Source of the DNA: Odoribacter laneus YIT 12061
GTDB lineage: Bacteria; Bacteroidota; Bacteroidia; Bacteroidales; Marinifilaceae
Direction of reading: 5' to 3'
Assembly: GCF_000243215.1 (NCBI RefSeq)
Contig: NZ_JH594596.1
Span: 1,305,305-1,369,304, forward strand
Length of the DNA stretch: 64,000 nt
In this document: positions 1 to 8,766 of the stretch, one piece after another
How positions within the stretch are numbered: position 1 is the first letter of the stretch
How the letters are laid out: every line of letters starts with the position of its first letter
Program-made: the position numbers and the translations under genes
Notes under the pieces: generated by a model
What the model saw: only the letters and a program-made list of their open reading frames with translations
What the model was told of the DNA's origin: nothing
The model's database searches: none

Positions 1-1533
1 GATTACTTCAATCCGGTTTCCGCCGGCCGTTTTCAGCAACTTTCCGTTTATCTCAATGCGGGCTTCCCGGCACCAAGCCGGAATACGTAAATGCAAAGGA
101 AAAGTCACTCCTTTTTTCTTATTTTCCAACAGATGGAAGCTAAAATTGATCCGGTCGTCCATCGGGTAAAAAGTTTCTTCCCGAATCTCCACCGTTTGTC
201 CGTCGGCAACCTTGGCCCTCACGACTGAGGGGGAATAGACCAGAGCCGCCATCCCTTTGTCGGCGGTTGCATACCATAAATTCTGTGTAAACTTAGGCCA
301 TCCCTGATGCATATTGGAAGAACAACAAGGATAACCGCTCAACAACCCGTAAACCAGATCCGTCTCCCCGTGATCGATGTCAAAATTACGTTTATGGCGG
401 GTAATCATGACCTGATTAGGCTGTTGAAAATACTGACGGGCCATAAAATCGTCCGTAATCTGGGTAGGTAAAGCATTAAAAGCGATCTTTTCCAGATGAT
501 CGGCAAACTGTACATCAGCAGTAATTTCCAGCATTTTCTCTAAAGAATACATGAGCTCGACAGCGGAACACAGTTCAGATCCCTGAGTAGGGTTATTCCC
601 GTGTAAAGCTTCATCTCCTCCATACATTCCCTGAGGTTGTCCGTGAAATTGCCGGATATCTTTAAAAGCCTTTTTTACAGCCTGAAGATACCGCTCATCT
701 GTTTCCTGCTGATAATAAATAACCGGTTCTTTTATCCCTTGCGCCAAATTTACGCAATGTATTGTATTGATGCGTGTCAGATCGTCCCGGTACAGGAACA
801 TATCGAGATAATCGTATCCCTGTCGATGAAGCAACTTACCCAAATCCAGCAAAAACGCATCCCCGGTAATGTTGTATAACCAATATACGGCCTGTAAATT
901 ATCGCAAGCCCGGTACTCTGCCCAAAAAGTCCAGTTGCCCAAAGGAACAGTCGGTAAAGTATTCCATTGATAACGGAAATACTGTGTCATAAACGCGATA
1001 ACCCGTTCATCTCCCGTTGCAGAATAATACTGTTGCAGAATTTTCAGCACCACCATACGGGGCCACCAATCTTTCGAATTTGTCCGTTGTAGTCCGGGTT
1101 CCGGGCCGTAATCCCGGTCGGGACCGAAAAAACCGTTTTTCTGCTGGCTCGCCAACGTCCACTCAATCCAAGGCTGTACTTTTGCCTTCAATTCATCATC
1201 CTCCAGTAAATAAGCTAAAGGAAGTAATCCGTCGATCCAATATGGTCCCCTTTCCCACTGATCGCCGTCTCCCCCCAGCCAACCATTTCGTTTTCCCATC
1301 ACTTCGGGATAGAGTACGTCCATCTGGGAAGTGGCTCCTTTTCGCTGTCGTTCGAGCATTTCCTGCAACCATCCCCGGGCTTTTATACTTCCCAGAGGCA
1401 ACTCCATATATTCCTTTTGAAACAAAGGCGGGCGATTATTCCGGTAATTTTCTGTATTTTCGTTTTCTTTCCCTAGCATTGATATCGACAACACGCACAT
1501 ACACAACAAACTTAAAAATTTTAGACACATCAT
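1..1533 (-). CDS. GH127-type glycosidase (DUF1680), 3' end missing
   Basis: Open frame read by hand from ATG at 1533 (a second ATG follows directly at 1530) to the left edge with no stop, so the C-terminus lies outside the window. A hydrophobic signal peptide (about residues 1-20) precedes an all-alpha toroid typical of beta-L-arabinofuranosidase-like DUF1680 proteins. The motif GYPCCSS contains the paired cysteines that in GH127 enzymes belong to the Zn-thiolate catalytic site; a late LRIPAWC motif matches the family's beta-sandwich region. The ATG lies 54 bp downstream of the preceding GH127 gene's stop, so the two are probably co-transcribed and act on the same arabinofuranose-containing plant glycan in the periplasm. 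Family assignment is good; exact substrate is inference. Confidence 0.85.
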   Translation of the reverse strand, partial: MMCLKFLSLLCMCVLSISMLGKENENTENYRNNRPPLFQKEYMELPLGSIKARGWLQEMLERQRKGATSQMDVLYPEVMGKRNGWLGGDGDQWERGPYWIDGLLPLAYLLEDDELKAKVQPWIEWTLASQQKNGFFGPDRDYGPEPGLQRTNSKDWWPRMVVLKILQQYYSATGDERVIAFMTQYFRYQWNTLPTVPLGNWTFWAEYRACDNLQAVYWLYNITGDAFLLDLGKLLHRQGYDYLDMFLYRDDLTRINTIHCVNLAQGIKEPVIYYQQETDERYLQAVKKAFKDIRQFHGQPQGMYGGDEALHGNNPTQGSELCSAVELMYSLEKMLEITADVQFADHLEKIAFNALPTQITDDFMARQYFQQPNQVMITRHKRNFDIDHGETDLVYGLLSGYPCCSSNMHQGWPKFTQNLWYATADKGMAALVYSPSVVRAKVADGQTVEIREETFYPMDDRINFSFHLLENKKKGVTFPLHLRIPAWCREARIEINGKLLKTAGGNRIEVI

Positions 1534-1587
1534 TCCGATTGTTTTTCTGTTTTATTATAAAAGAAATTTTATTCTCACTTTTCTACT

Positions 1588-3432
1588 TTAGTCCCGGTAA
1601 TCTACCCATACTTTCATTTTTCCGGCATCCCGGTTATCCCAGGCGTAATAAGGAATAAATTTTATTCGCTCCTTTCCTTCTAAAGCCGTAATAGTAACCA
1701 CACCGCCTAACAGTTCTTTTTCAAAAGCAGTTGTATAAGTAGTTGCTGAACTCAATCCCAGTTGATCAAAACCGGGATTATCCGTTTCTTCCATACAATA
1801 CACCAAAGGCCCCCTTTGCAAAGCCCGCTTCCCGGCATTTGCTTTCACCCGAGGATCTGCAGCCACAACCTTTACAGTCATATTCATGTTCAATTCCATC
1901 ACATCCCCCGCTGCCCAGAGCCGATCTATCACCACATATCCTTTTTCCTTTTTTCCTTCCTCTATTTGTCCGTTTACTTTTACCACATACTTTTCACACC
2001 AAGCGGGTATACGCAATTTCATTTTGAAATCTTTAGATTCCCGGGGATTTACATAAAATGTAACATTCCCATCCCACGGATAAAGAGTTTCCTGTTTTAA
2101 AGCCACTGTGACACCGGAAGTTTCCACTTCCGTTTCGCTACCGATATACAAATTAACCCATACCGTATTTTCCGAAAGAGCATAAATATAATTTCCGACA
2201 GAAGGCAAAAAACGGGAAATCTGACTGGGACAACAAGCCGTCCCATACCAGGCTTTCCGATGATGTTTACCGGATGAAGCCAAAGGATTCACGTAAAAAA
2301 AACGGTCCCCGGATAAAGAAATTCCAGCCAATGCTCCGTTATACATAGCTCTTTCCAACACATCTTCGTAGCGGGATTCCCCTTTCAACATATTCATCCG
2401 CTGATTCCAAAACACCATTCCGACAGAAGCACAAGTCTCACAATACGCCTCTTCATTCGGCAAATCATAATCCTCCGAAAAGCCCTCATTATGCCGGGAA
2501 GAACCAATACCGCCGGTAAGATACATTTTCTTTTCCACTACATCTTCCCAAAGCCGGTCCAAAGCTATTCTATAACCGCTATCCTGGGTAATAGCAGCGA
2601 CATCTGCCATACCTGTAAACATATACATGGCCCGAACAGCATGCCCGCTGATCTTTGATAACTCCCTCACCGGTTTCAAATCCTGATAATAATCCTTTGC
2701 TTTCCAATCTCCTTTATGGTGCCCTCTCTGATCTAACAACCATTGAGCCAATTTCAAATAAGCAGAATTCTGAGTCGTGCGATACAATTTTACTAAAGCC
2801 AATTCTATCTCCTGATGCCCGGGTACCCATTCCTTCTTTCCTTCTCCAAAAGTACGGTTAATATGATCGGCATACCTTATTGCCACATCCAATAAAGCAC
2901 GTTTTCCCGTAGCTCTGTAATAAGCAATCGCAGCTTCAATCAAATGTCCGCAACAATACATTTCATGCTTATCCATATTCGTCCAACGATCCGCCAGATT
3001 CCCTAATATGAAATAAGTCATCAGATAACCATCTTCCAACTGAGCTCCCTCGATTTTAGCAATCATTTCATCCAGTTTCTTTTCCAAAACCGGATTCGGA
3101 TTATTCATCAGAGAATAAGAAGCCCCTTCTATCATTTTATATACATCAGAATCATCGTAAACAAAACCCCTGAATTCTCCCTTTTCCATACCCGCTGCTA
3201 CGGCAAAATTCTTCATTCGGTTCGTTTCCTGTTCACATTGATTAATGCAGGCAGATAAAGTTACCTCTGCATGAGTCTTTAAACGAGGCTGCCAAAAAGA
3301 ATCTGTAATCCTAACCTTTGAAAAATCCACCGGCTCATTTTTTTGAAAAATCATCTCCTCTTTTTCCCCCGTACAACTAATCAGTCCTACAAAAAAAAGT
3401 AATAGAATCTTATTTTTAAACACTTCGTTCAT
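1588..3432 (-). CDS. GH127 beta-L-arabinofuranosidase family lipoprotein
   Basis: 614 residues. The N-terminus ends in lipobox LISC (Cys20), so it is probably a membrane-anchored lipoprotein. The body is a complete GH127/DUF1680 enzyme: EEAYCETCAS supplies the conserved Glu and Cys, and ACCPSQ the paired Cys that in characterised members bind zinc, one acting as nucleophile. The family removes terminal beta-L-arabinofuranose from plant glycans such as arabinan side chains or hydroxyproline-linked arabino-oligosaccharides. It is first in a two-gene run with the partial GH127 gene downstream, and a Bacteroidetes-type promoter lies about 80 bp upstream. The two proteins clearly differ in sequence, so they probably take different linkages. 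Specificity within GH127 cannot be read from sequence. Confidence 0.9.
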   Translation of the reverse strand: MNEVFKNKILLLFFVGLISCTGEKEEMIFQKNEPVDFSKVRITDSFWQPRLKTHAEVTLSACINQCEQETNRMKNFAVAAGMEKGEFRGFVYDDSDVYKMIEGASYSLMNNPNPVLEKKLDEMIAKIEGAQLEDGYLMTYFILGNLADRWTNMDKHEMYCCGHLIEAAIAYYRATGKRALLDVAIRYADHINRTFGEGKKEWVPGHQEIELALVKLYRTTQNSAYLKLAQWLLDQRGHHKGDWKAKDYYQDLKPVRELSKISGHAVRAMYMFTGMADVAAITQDSGYRIALDRLWEDVVEKKMYLTGGIGSSRHNEGFSEDYDLPNEEAYCETCASVGMVFWNQRMNMLKGESRYEDVLERAMYNGALAGISLSGDRFFYVNPLASSGKHHRKAWYGTACCPSQISRFLPSVGNYIYALSENTVWVNLYIGSETEVETSGVTVALKQETLYPWDGNVTFYVNPRESKDFKMKLRIPAWCEKYVVKVNGQIEEGKKEKGYVVIDRLWAAGDVMELNMNMTVKVVAADPRVKANAGKRALQRGPLVYCMEETDNPGFDQLGLSSATTYTTAFEKELLGGVVTITALEGKERIKFIPYYAWDNRDAGKMKVWVDYRD

Positions 3433-3511
3433 ACGCTATCCTGTTCTATTTTACAAAATATTTATTATTCTCCTTTACTCAGGTTACACACGCTACAGAA
3501 ACCAATGTATA

Positions 3512-3540
3512 CAAATATATTTAATATTTTACAATTCAAA
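3512..3540 (-). promoter_or_regulatory. Bacteroidetes-type promoter for the GH127 genes
   Basis: On the minus strand TTTG (3537-3540) is followed after 17 nt by TATATTTG (3512-3519), matching the TAnnTTTG -7 element. The spacing is slightly shorter than usual. Predicted start of transcription is about 3505, giving a leader of roughly 70 nt. The surrounding DNA is AT-rich, so chance matches are possible. Confidence 0.5.
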
Positions 3541-3724
3541 ACATTTTTTATCCCTTAATTTGAACTAAAAACAGATACCCATCTTTCAGCTATTCCGATT
3601 TAAACATTGTCAAACGACTCCATTCAAACACATTGCATATCAGAAATTTAATTGTTCTACCAGATAATAGATTAAACCTGTTCTCAGCCGAATGCAATGC
3701 ATTGATCTATTCTTTCGCAGGTTT

Positions 3725-3997
3725 CTAGGTAGGTCTCAACAGGAATAGGGGGGCATTAAGACAATTGAAGAGCTCCCTTACTTGAAGTGCATGCGGCAGT
3801 CCCCGTTTCATACGGGGACTGTACTCCAGGGTTACTTTGTGCGTTCCGGCAAGAATAGCCGTACAAGCGCAGGCTTTTTTCCAGTAACGACAGGAACGGT
3901 CCGAAGGTTTATCCAGACAAGGGACCGGTAAATTACATACCCGGTCGCCGTTCGTATAGTTTTTCGTCTTGTATTTGTGTTTAAGAAGCAGTTTCAT
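3725..3997 (-). CDS. small unrecognised ORF downstream of the recombinase
   Basis: 90 codons, basic and Cys-rich (five Cys within residues 21-45), no signal peptide or membrane segment, and no family recognised. It lies 109 bp downstream of the recombinase on the same strand and contains the perfect inverted repeat at 3797-3821. No convincing Shine-Dalgarno sequence is visible. The stretch 3433-4106 otherwise holds only the GH127 promoter and a CAATGCATTG palindrome at 3695-3704. It may be a degenerate gene fragment or a chance frame. Confidence 0.22.
   Translation of the reverse strand: MKLLLKHKYKTKNYTNGDRVCNLPVPCLDKPSDRSCRYWKKACACTAILAGTHKVTLEYSPRMKRGLPHALQVRELFNCLNAPLFLLRPT
3797..3821. 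repeat. perfect 10-bp-arm inverted repeat
   Basis: CAGTCCCCGT, a 5-nt spacer TTCAT, then ACGGGGACTG. The arms are fully complementary and GC-rich in an otherwise AT-rich stretch. No T-run follows on either strand, so it is not a standard intrinsic terminator. Its place about 290 bp beyond the recombinase stop makes a recombinase or regulator binding site possible. Confidence 0.6.
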
Positions 3998-4106
3998 TCT
4001 TTGACGCCATCATGTCACACCAAAGAACAGGGGCTAAGTCCGGTTTACAGTTTATATAACCGTACAAAAAATATCCCCTGAATAGTGCCGGCATATAACC
4101 ATACGA

Positions 4107-4763
4107 CTATTGATTTCTTTTGAACCGCATCATTCGTCGTTTTTCTTTTTCTGTCAATGCTCTCTGCACTGCAATATACTTTCTTCTGAATTGAGCGAAG
4201 GTATCCCGGGAGACTTCGAAATGTTTACAGACATCCGTTATCGACTTGTCATCTTTCAACATACTGATAACAATACTTTTATTGTTGACAAGTATATTCA
4301 TTTTGGTATAAGAGCCTTTTTTACGTCCGAGCACCATTCCCTCGGCTTTGCGCAAGGCTAAGGCTTCTTTCGTGCGCATGGAAATCAGGTTGCGTTCGAT
4401 TTCCGCCACCAAACCGAAAGCGAAGCAAAGTACCTTACTGTTAATAGAGTTATCAAAAGAATACTTTTCCTTAGTGGTGTAGAGATTGATCTCCTTGGCA
4501 AGGCACTTACCCATGATAGCCATCACATCGGTAAGCGTACGGCTCAGCCGAGAGATTTCCGTCACGATAAGCGTATCTCCGCTCTTCATACGACGGAGCA
4601 GGTAGGTGAGTTTCCGATCCCGTCCGTTTTTCTTTCCGCTGACAACCTCTGTTACCCAACTGTCTATGGCAAATTGTTTACTCTCTGCGAAACGCAGAAT
4701 TTCGTCTTGTTGGTTAGCGAGATTTTGTTTACTCGTACTAACTCTCAAATAACCTATAATCAT
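4107..4763 (-). CDS. Mpi-like serine recombinase (DNA invertase/resolvase family)
   Basis: 218 residues. The N-terminal resolvase/invertase catalytic domain (about 1-140) begins GYLRVST, with Ser9 as predicted nucleophile, and includes SRLSR and the helix containing EIERNLISMRTKEAL. A short helix-turn-helix region follows (about 165-200, ITDVCKHFEVSRDTF) and a basic tail. The size and domain order match Bacteroidales invertases related to Mpi of Bacteroides fragilis, which flips promoters of surface-structure operons. It lies 364 bp beyond the 3' end of the fimbrial operon on the same strand, with its own upstream region, suggesting control of fimbrial or other surface genes. Resolvase activity or action at distant sites cannot be excluded. 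Confidence 0.88.
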   Translation of the reverse strand: MIIGYLRVSTSKQNLANQQDEILRFAESKQFAIDSWVTEVVSGKKNGRDRKLTYLLRRMKSGDTLIVTEISRLSRTLTDVMAIMGKCLAKEINLYTTKEKYSFDNSINSKVLCFAFGLVAEIERNLISMRTKEALALRKAEGMVLGRKKGSYTKMNILVNNKSIVISMLKDDKSITDVCKHFEVSRDTFAQFRRKYIAVQRALTEKEKRRMMRFKRNQ

Positions 4764-4780
4764 TTTCTTGAATATTAAAT

Positions 4781-4798
4781 GAAAGCAACGTTGCCTTC
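4781..4798. promoter_or_regulatory. 18-bp near-perfect palindrome upstream of the recombinase
   Basis: GAAAGCAACGTTGCCTTC is palindromic with one mismatched pair (core GCAACGTTGC is perfect). It lies 18-35 bp upstream of the recombinase ATG, just downstream of a weak -7-like TATCTTTT (minus strand, 4806-4813). The position suits an operator for autoregulation or a recombinase binding site. The flanking 4799-5079 contains no gene or other clear signal. Confidence 0.4.
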
Positions 4799-5079
4799 AC
4801 TTACTAAAAGATACAGGCTACATGAATTAAACGGTATATAATTATTAAAATTTTCTTAATTAACTGGTTTCTGTCACTCGGACAATATACTAAAATGTGA
4901 ATTACACTCTCGGATAAAACCGCCACACGAGACCTCGCAACGAAGGCATATCACGCGGCAGGAACGATGTGTCGAAACGTACAGGAAAAGGGCTTGACTG
5001 TATTTCTTTTCAGTTTTCGGGCATAACCCTCTCTTTCAACTATATTTTTTCACATCAGACGGCGGGACGGGCATTTTTG

Positions 5080-5120
5080 GGGGTTCAACAACCCGAATTC
5101 GGCGAACTTTACCGGTTCGC
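5080..5120 (-). terminator. probable terminator of the fimbrial operon
   Basis: Read on the minus strand, 6 nt after the last fimbrial stop codon comes GCGAAC-N7-GTTCGC (5102-5120), followed by a second small hairpin GGGTT-N4-AACCC and CCAAAAA. There is no strong U-tract, so termination may be partial or protein-assisted. Confidence 0.4.
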
Positions 5121-5126
5121 GTTCCT

Positions 5127-6581
5127 CTAGCATACGGAATCATGTTTTTTATAAGTTCCCGATTTTCGCAACGCATCAGCCAACACTCCGTCTTCGTATC
5201 GCTTTCCGTTTACATACAGAAGTCCTTCCATTGCTCCGCTAATCGAGCCGCCTTCGCCCAATCTCACGTTGTATCCCTGCCCCACGAATACGAAGTCATC
5301 GGGAATGATCAGTTCAGTGGTTACCATGCTCCAGTCGATGTTCGTGAAGAGGCGGATGACCTTTTTCCCGTTCTCCTCCTTATAAAAACGTTCCGGAATG
5401 ACCTTCCCCGATTGCAGGACAGCGAACAACTCTTGTGCATCCTCGGCCGTATAGATACCCGGCAGAGGGTAATGGGGTACCTCCTGTTCTGCTGCAATAC
5501 TCCACTCGGCTATGGCAGAGCCGTCTCCGCCACCTCCTGCCGGACCGTCCTGCAACGTGACAATTACCCTCAGACAATCGCCAGGCCACAAACGTATGTA
5601 ATCGTTCGTTCCTAACGTTTTCACGTTGAGATTCCCGGTATAAGTTCTATCCTTATATTGGATAATAAAAAATCCGGATTGATTTTCGGGCTTATTGTCC
5701 TTGCCGTCCCAGAACATGAACGTTGGCAAATAGATCGCTTGCGTTTTACTATTATGTTCATCTTCAGTCAAATGAGTCGGTTTTGGATACAAAGCCTTTT
5801 TCCAGGTCATTTTAATGCCTTTCTCATCACTATCAGTCAGACACAAGTAGTTACGGCCATTCATTCCCAGTGGTTGAGGATCCATGGTCACTTGGTTAAC
5901 TCGATACATACGATCCAGATCAAACGTGGCCTTAGTCGGCAGGTTGGGAAATATGATTCTGCACTCTTCTACATTCTCGTTTTCCACGTCAGATGCATTT
6001 TTATACTTTATAGTCTTGAAGATAATCTTGCCTATCTGCCTCGCCATCGACATTGTCACCGTCTGGCCATTGGACAGTTTTTGCGGGCCGACAGTGACTC
6101 CCACAAAATACTCCAACCCGTTATCATAGCCCCCGAATGTTACCTCACCCTGTCCTCCACTCTCATATGGCATTTCATCGGTAAAAGTCACGCCTCCAGA
6201 CCGTTCAATATCATTCCCATTGACCGGCACGGATATCGCCTCAAAAAAATATTCGGTTTCACTGTCCAACCAATATAAATGTTCTTTATCTTCCAAAGTC
6301 AATGAACCACTTTGGCCCTCCGTAACCCTGTAATGTCCCCACATATGCGTATTCTGGTCCTCCTTAGGGGTCTGCCGTATATAAATCGTACCGTACTGGG
6401 GACCGGTACCGTCTTTCCCAATAAGATCCGCACGTGTTTGAACGAAGGAGTCTTCAGCAACGGAAAAACGAACTGCAACAGGATTCTCCCGGTAGGGAAT
6501 CTCCTCCTTCCCGCTGTCGCATCCACCGAAAAGGAGTGCCGGCAGGCAAAAGCACCATACTGTTTTATTCAAGTATTTCAT
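5127..6581 (-). CDS. fimbrillin-family lipoprotein with added C-terminal module (operon-distal)
   Basis: 484 residues. Lipobox FGGC (Cys21) is followed at residues 49-51 by TRA, the Arg site at which type V pilins are trimmed before donor-strand assembly. The fimbrillin fold runs to about residue 370, after which a PGIYTAEDAQELF motif starts an extra C-terminal module of about 110 residues that ends in a Cys. The same kind of start (IY-[ST]-x-E-[DE]) occurs in the 8767-10494 protein. It is the last gene of the operon, 18 bp after the GLUG-repeat subunit. Probably an accessory or tip pilin exported to the cell surface. Ligand unknown. Confidence 0.75.
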   Translation of the reverse strand: MKYLNKTVWCFCLPALLFGGCDSGKEEIPYRENPVAVRFSVAEDSFVQTRADLIGKDGTGPQYGTIYIRQTPKEDQNTHMWGHYRVTEGQSGSLTLEDKEHLYWLDSETEYFFEAISVPVNGNDIERSGGVTFTDEMPYESGGQGEVTFGGYDNGLEYFVGVTVGPQKLSNGQTVTMSMARQIGKIIFKTIKYKNASDVENENVEECRIIFPNLPTKATFDLDRMYRVNQVTMDPQPLGMNGRNYLCLTDSDEKGIKMTWKKALYPKPTHLTEDEHNSKTQAIYLPTFMFWDGKDNKPENQSGFFIIQYKDRTYTGNLNVKTLGTNDYIRLWPGDCLRVIVTLQDGPAGGGGDGSAIAEWSIAAEQEVPHYPLPGIYTAEDAQELFAVLQSGKVIPERFYKEENGKKVIRLFTNIDWSMVTTELIIPDDFVFVGQGYNVRLGEGGSISGAMEGLLYVNGKRYEDGVLADALRKSGTYKKHDSVC

Positions 6582-6599
6582 AGACTTTTCTGTTTATCG

Positions 6600-8762
6600 T
6601 TATCGATCCGAACCGACGAACTTACCCATACCAACAGCAGTATTACCTTCCGCCTGCAATTCGGTTGTCGATCCGCCGCCACCGCAGAATGTTCCGGCGG
6701 TATAACCTGTTAGGATATAATCATTGGCATTGAAAAAGATACAGCCCTCATTTTTACGGATATTGGCGGCATTCGTCATGGAGCCAATCACCCCGCCCAC
6801 AGTATAATGAGAGTATTCATTCAACCCCTCCTGTTTTCCGACAGACACCTTACTCAAAACGATTCCACCCGTTACCGAAGCATTCTGCACATGGCCTACA
6901 ATGCCTCCGGTAGAGGAATGAGTCGTCGTTGTTCCCGACTCCGATGTCGATTCGCCCCCGGGTACGATATTGCCTCCTTTTACACTTCCGGTTACGGTTA
7001 CATCTACGATGGCAGCAGAGCCTGATCCACCACTCGTTGTCCTCACCGCTCCCGCGATTCCTCCGGCATAGTTCCATGTTCCCGAGGATTCGCCAGCATC
7101 GACAATGGTGTTCACATTGCAATGATCCATGATCGCCTCGTTGAAAGCACCTGCCAACCCGCCTGTGTAGCGTGAAGAATACCCCCGGCACTTGTTCGTT
7201 ACGTGGATCGTGGAGTGGCTGCCCAAGTTGTCGATATGTTCCATCGAACCACTGCATTGTCCTACTACTCCTCCGGCGAAAACGATATAATCCCCCGTGT
7301 ATTCGGAATCCACGATAACGGAAACGTCGCCCGCCAGCGTGATTTCGGACAAACTGCCAGATTTTACCCAACCAACCAAAGCTCCAATGTTATAGGTTTT
7401 GCCCTGTGTAGTCAGGACATTCGGAATAGTAAATTCCACGGACATACCCTCCAAACGTATATTACTGATTGTCCCTTTATCAGAGATCCGCGCCAGCATA
7501 CCCCATTCGGTATTGTTTTCCCAAACCTCTATTTTCTTCCGGTTTGCGTATATATTAAGTTGTGTTACCGTACCGTACAAGGTGTTGAACATCGGATACG
7601 CTACGTTTAAGATGCTGTGTCCCCCGCCGTCGAAAGTAACCATGTTAGGCAGATCTACCGCTGTAAAATCCGCTCCCTCAAAATCGACATCCTGCATAAG
7701 GAGCATCTCATTTCGCCAATCGTCTTTTTTCAAAACAACAACCGAGTCCCCATCTTTTAATTTACAGATATAATCCTTTTTGCAGTCGCGTATGGCTCTC
7801 AGGAAGGCATTTATATCGAAATCGTCGTATTGTGGCACTTCCGGTAAATCGGGCTCGTCAATCCATGCATCATCATCGGGAGTGATATTCCCCTGCAGGT
7901 TTGCCAGGGAGATGGAGTACGCTTTGTTCGCTTCCAGCTCTCTCAAGGCATCCACATTGGAGATCGTGATGTAGGCATAGTTGTTGCGTCGGGTCAGCGA
8001 GAACCTGCTGTAATCGCCCGGCGCTAAGTGAAACGTCACAGCTCTCTTGCCGTCTCCTTTCACGAATACCTGTGAGGAAACTTTGCCGCTCTGTTCCGTC
8101 ACGAAATCAAATTGCAGCGTCTTGTCATCGTTGAGCGTCAATTGGCAAGCATTTTTCACGAATCGAGGGTTTTCCACTCCAGGTGAATACCTGAATCTAA
8201 GCCAGTATTCCTCCTCATCGCCCACATCCTCGACGGTAAGCCGGGTACAAAGATGTTCGAACCGGAGATGCACCGCCTGTCCATACCCCTCGACCTTGGC
8301 TTCAGCTTTCAATGGATCGGGGTTCATACTTTGTCCCTGAAACTCGAAACGATCCAGTACCACAGGCTCTACGGGACGTCCGGGCGTAGTAATCGGACCG
8401 TTCCAGTTCTCCAGGTAGTAGGCCGTGAACTCAGCACCGGTAGCATTCCAGGGCCAGCCCATGTCGAAGATCGTTTCATTGTTCCACTCCCCGTGCTCGT
8501 CCAACGTCAGGGTGGCATATTTGATAACGATATTCCCATCATCAAGTGTAAACTTGGCAGAGACATGTATCACGTCGCCCGCACTAAATTCTTCTTTGTC
8601 CACGATGGCACGTGTTAACACATCACCCTGCGGACGTTCGGCCGTAAACCGTACCGGCATCTCTTCCCGTGCGTTCCGTCCCGGCAATTCGTCGAGCTCT
8701 TTGCGGCAGCCACACAATACCAACAACAATATGCTGTATATTATTCCTATTCTTCTGTTCAT
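6600..8762 (-). CDS. fimbrillin-family lipoprotein with GLUG-repeat adhesin domain
   Basis: 720 residues, the largest subunit. Lipobox LCGC (Cys19) and the processing motif TRA (51-52, preceded by Leu-Thr) open a fimbrillin-like half. From roughly residue 370 onward there are repeated G-G-[LIV]-x-G blocks (IGALVGWV, GGVVGQC, GGLAGAF, GGIAGAV, GGIVGHV, GGVIGSM), typical of GLUG motifs that form beta-helical domains in secreted adhesins and proteases. This points to a tip adhesin whose helix projects outward. It starts 4 bp after the preceding subunit, so translation is probably coupled. The binding target cannot be predicted. Confidence 0.8.
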   Translation of the reverse strand: MNRRIGIIYSILLLVLCGCRKELDELPGRNAREEMPVRFTAERPQGDVLTRAIVDKEEFSAGDVIHVSAKFTLDDGNIVIKYATLTLDEHGEWNNETIFDMGWPWNATGAEFTAYYLENWNGPITTPGRPVEPVVLDRFEFQGQSMNPDPLKAEAKVEGYGQAVHLRFEHLCTRLTVEDVGDEEEYWLRFRYSPGVENPRFVKNACQLTLNDDKTLQFDFVTEQSGKVSSQVFVKGDGKRAVTFHLAPGDYSRFSLTRRNNYAYITISNVDALRELEANKAYSISLANLQGNITPDDDAWIDEPDLPEVPQYDDFDINAFLRAIRDCKKDYICKLKDGDSVVVLKKDDWRNEMLLMQDVDFEGADFTAVDLPNMVTFDGGGHSILNVAYPMFNTLYGTVTQLNIYANRKKIEVWENNTEWGMLARISDKGTISNIRLEGMSVEFTIPNVLTTQGKTYNIGALVGWVKSGSLSEITLAGDVSVIVDSEYTGDYIVFAGGVVGQCSGSMEHIDNLGSHSTIHVTNKCRGYSSRYTGGLAGAFNEAIMDHCNVNTIVDAGESSGTWNYAGGIAGAVRTTSGGSGSAAIVDVTVTGSVKGGNIVPGGESTSESGTTTTHSSTGGIVGHVQNASVTGGIVLSKVSVGKQEGLNEYSHYTVGGVIGSMTNAANIRKNEGCIFFNANDYILTGYTAGTFCGGGGSTTELQAEGNTAVGMGKFVGSDR

Positions 8763-8766
8763 ACTA

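Noticed and set aside
1017-1658. Plus-strand 213-codon ORF
   Set aside because: Lies opposite the 5' part of the partial GH127 gene and the 3' end of the next; no promoter, ribosome site or family.
3797-3821. Intrinsic terminator for the recombinase
   Set aside because: Perfect hairpin but no T-run on the minus strand and 286 bp beyond the stop codon.
5658-6278. Plus-strand 206-codon ORF
   Set aside because: Antisense to the last fimbrillin gene; composition and context give no support.
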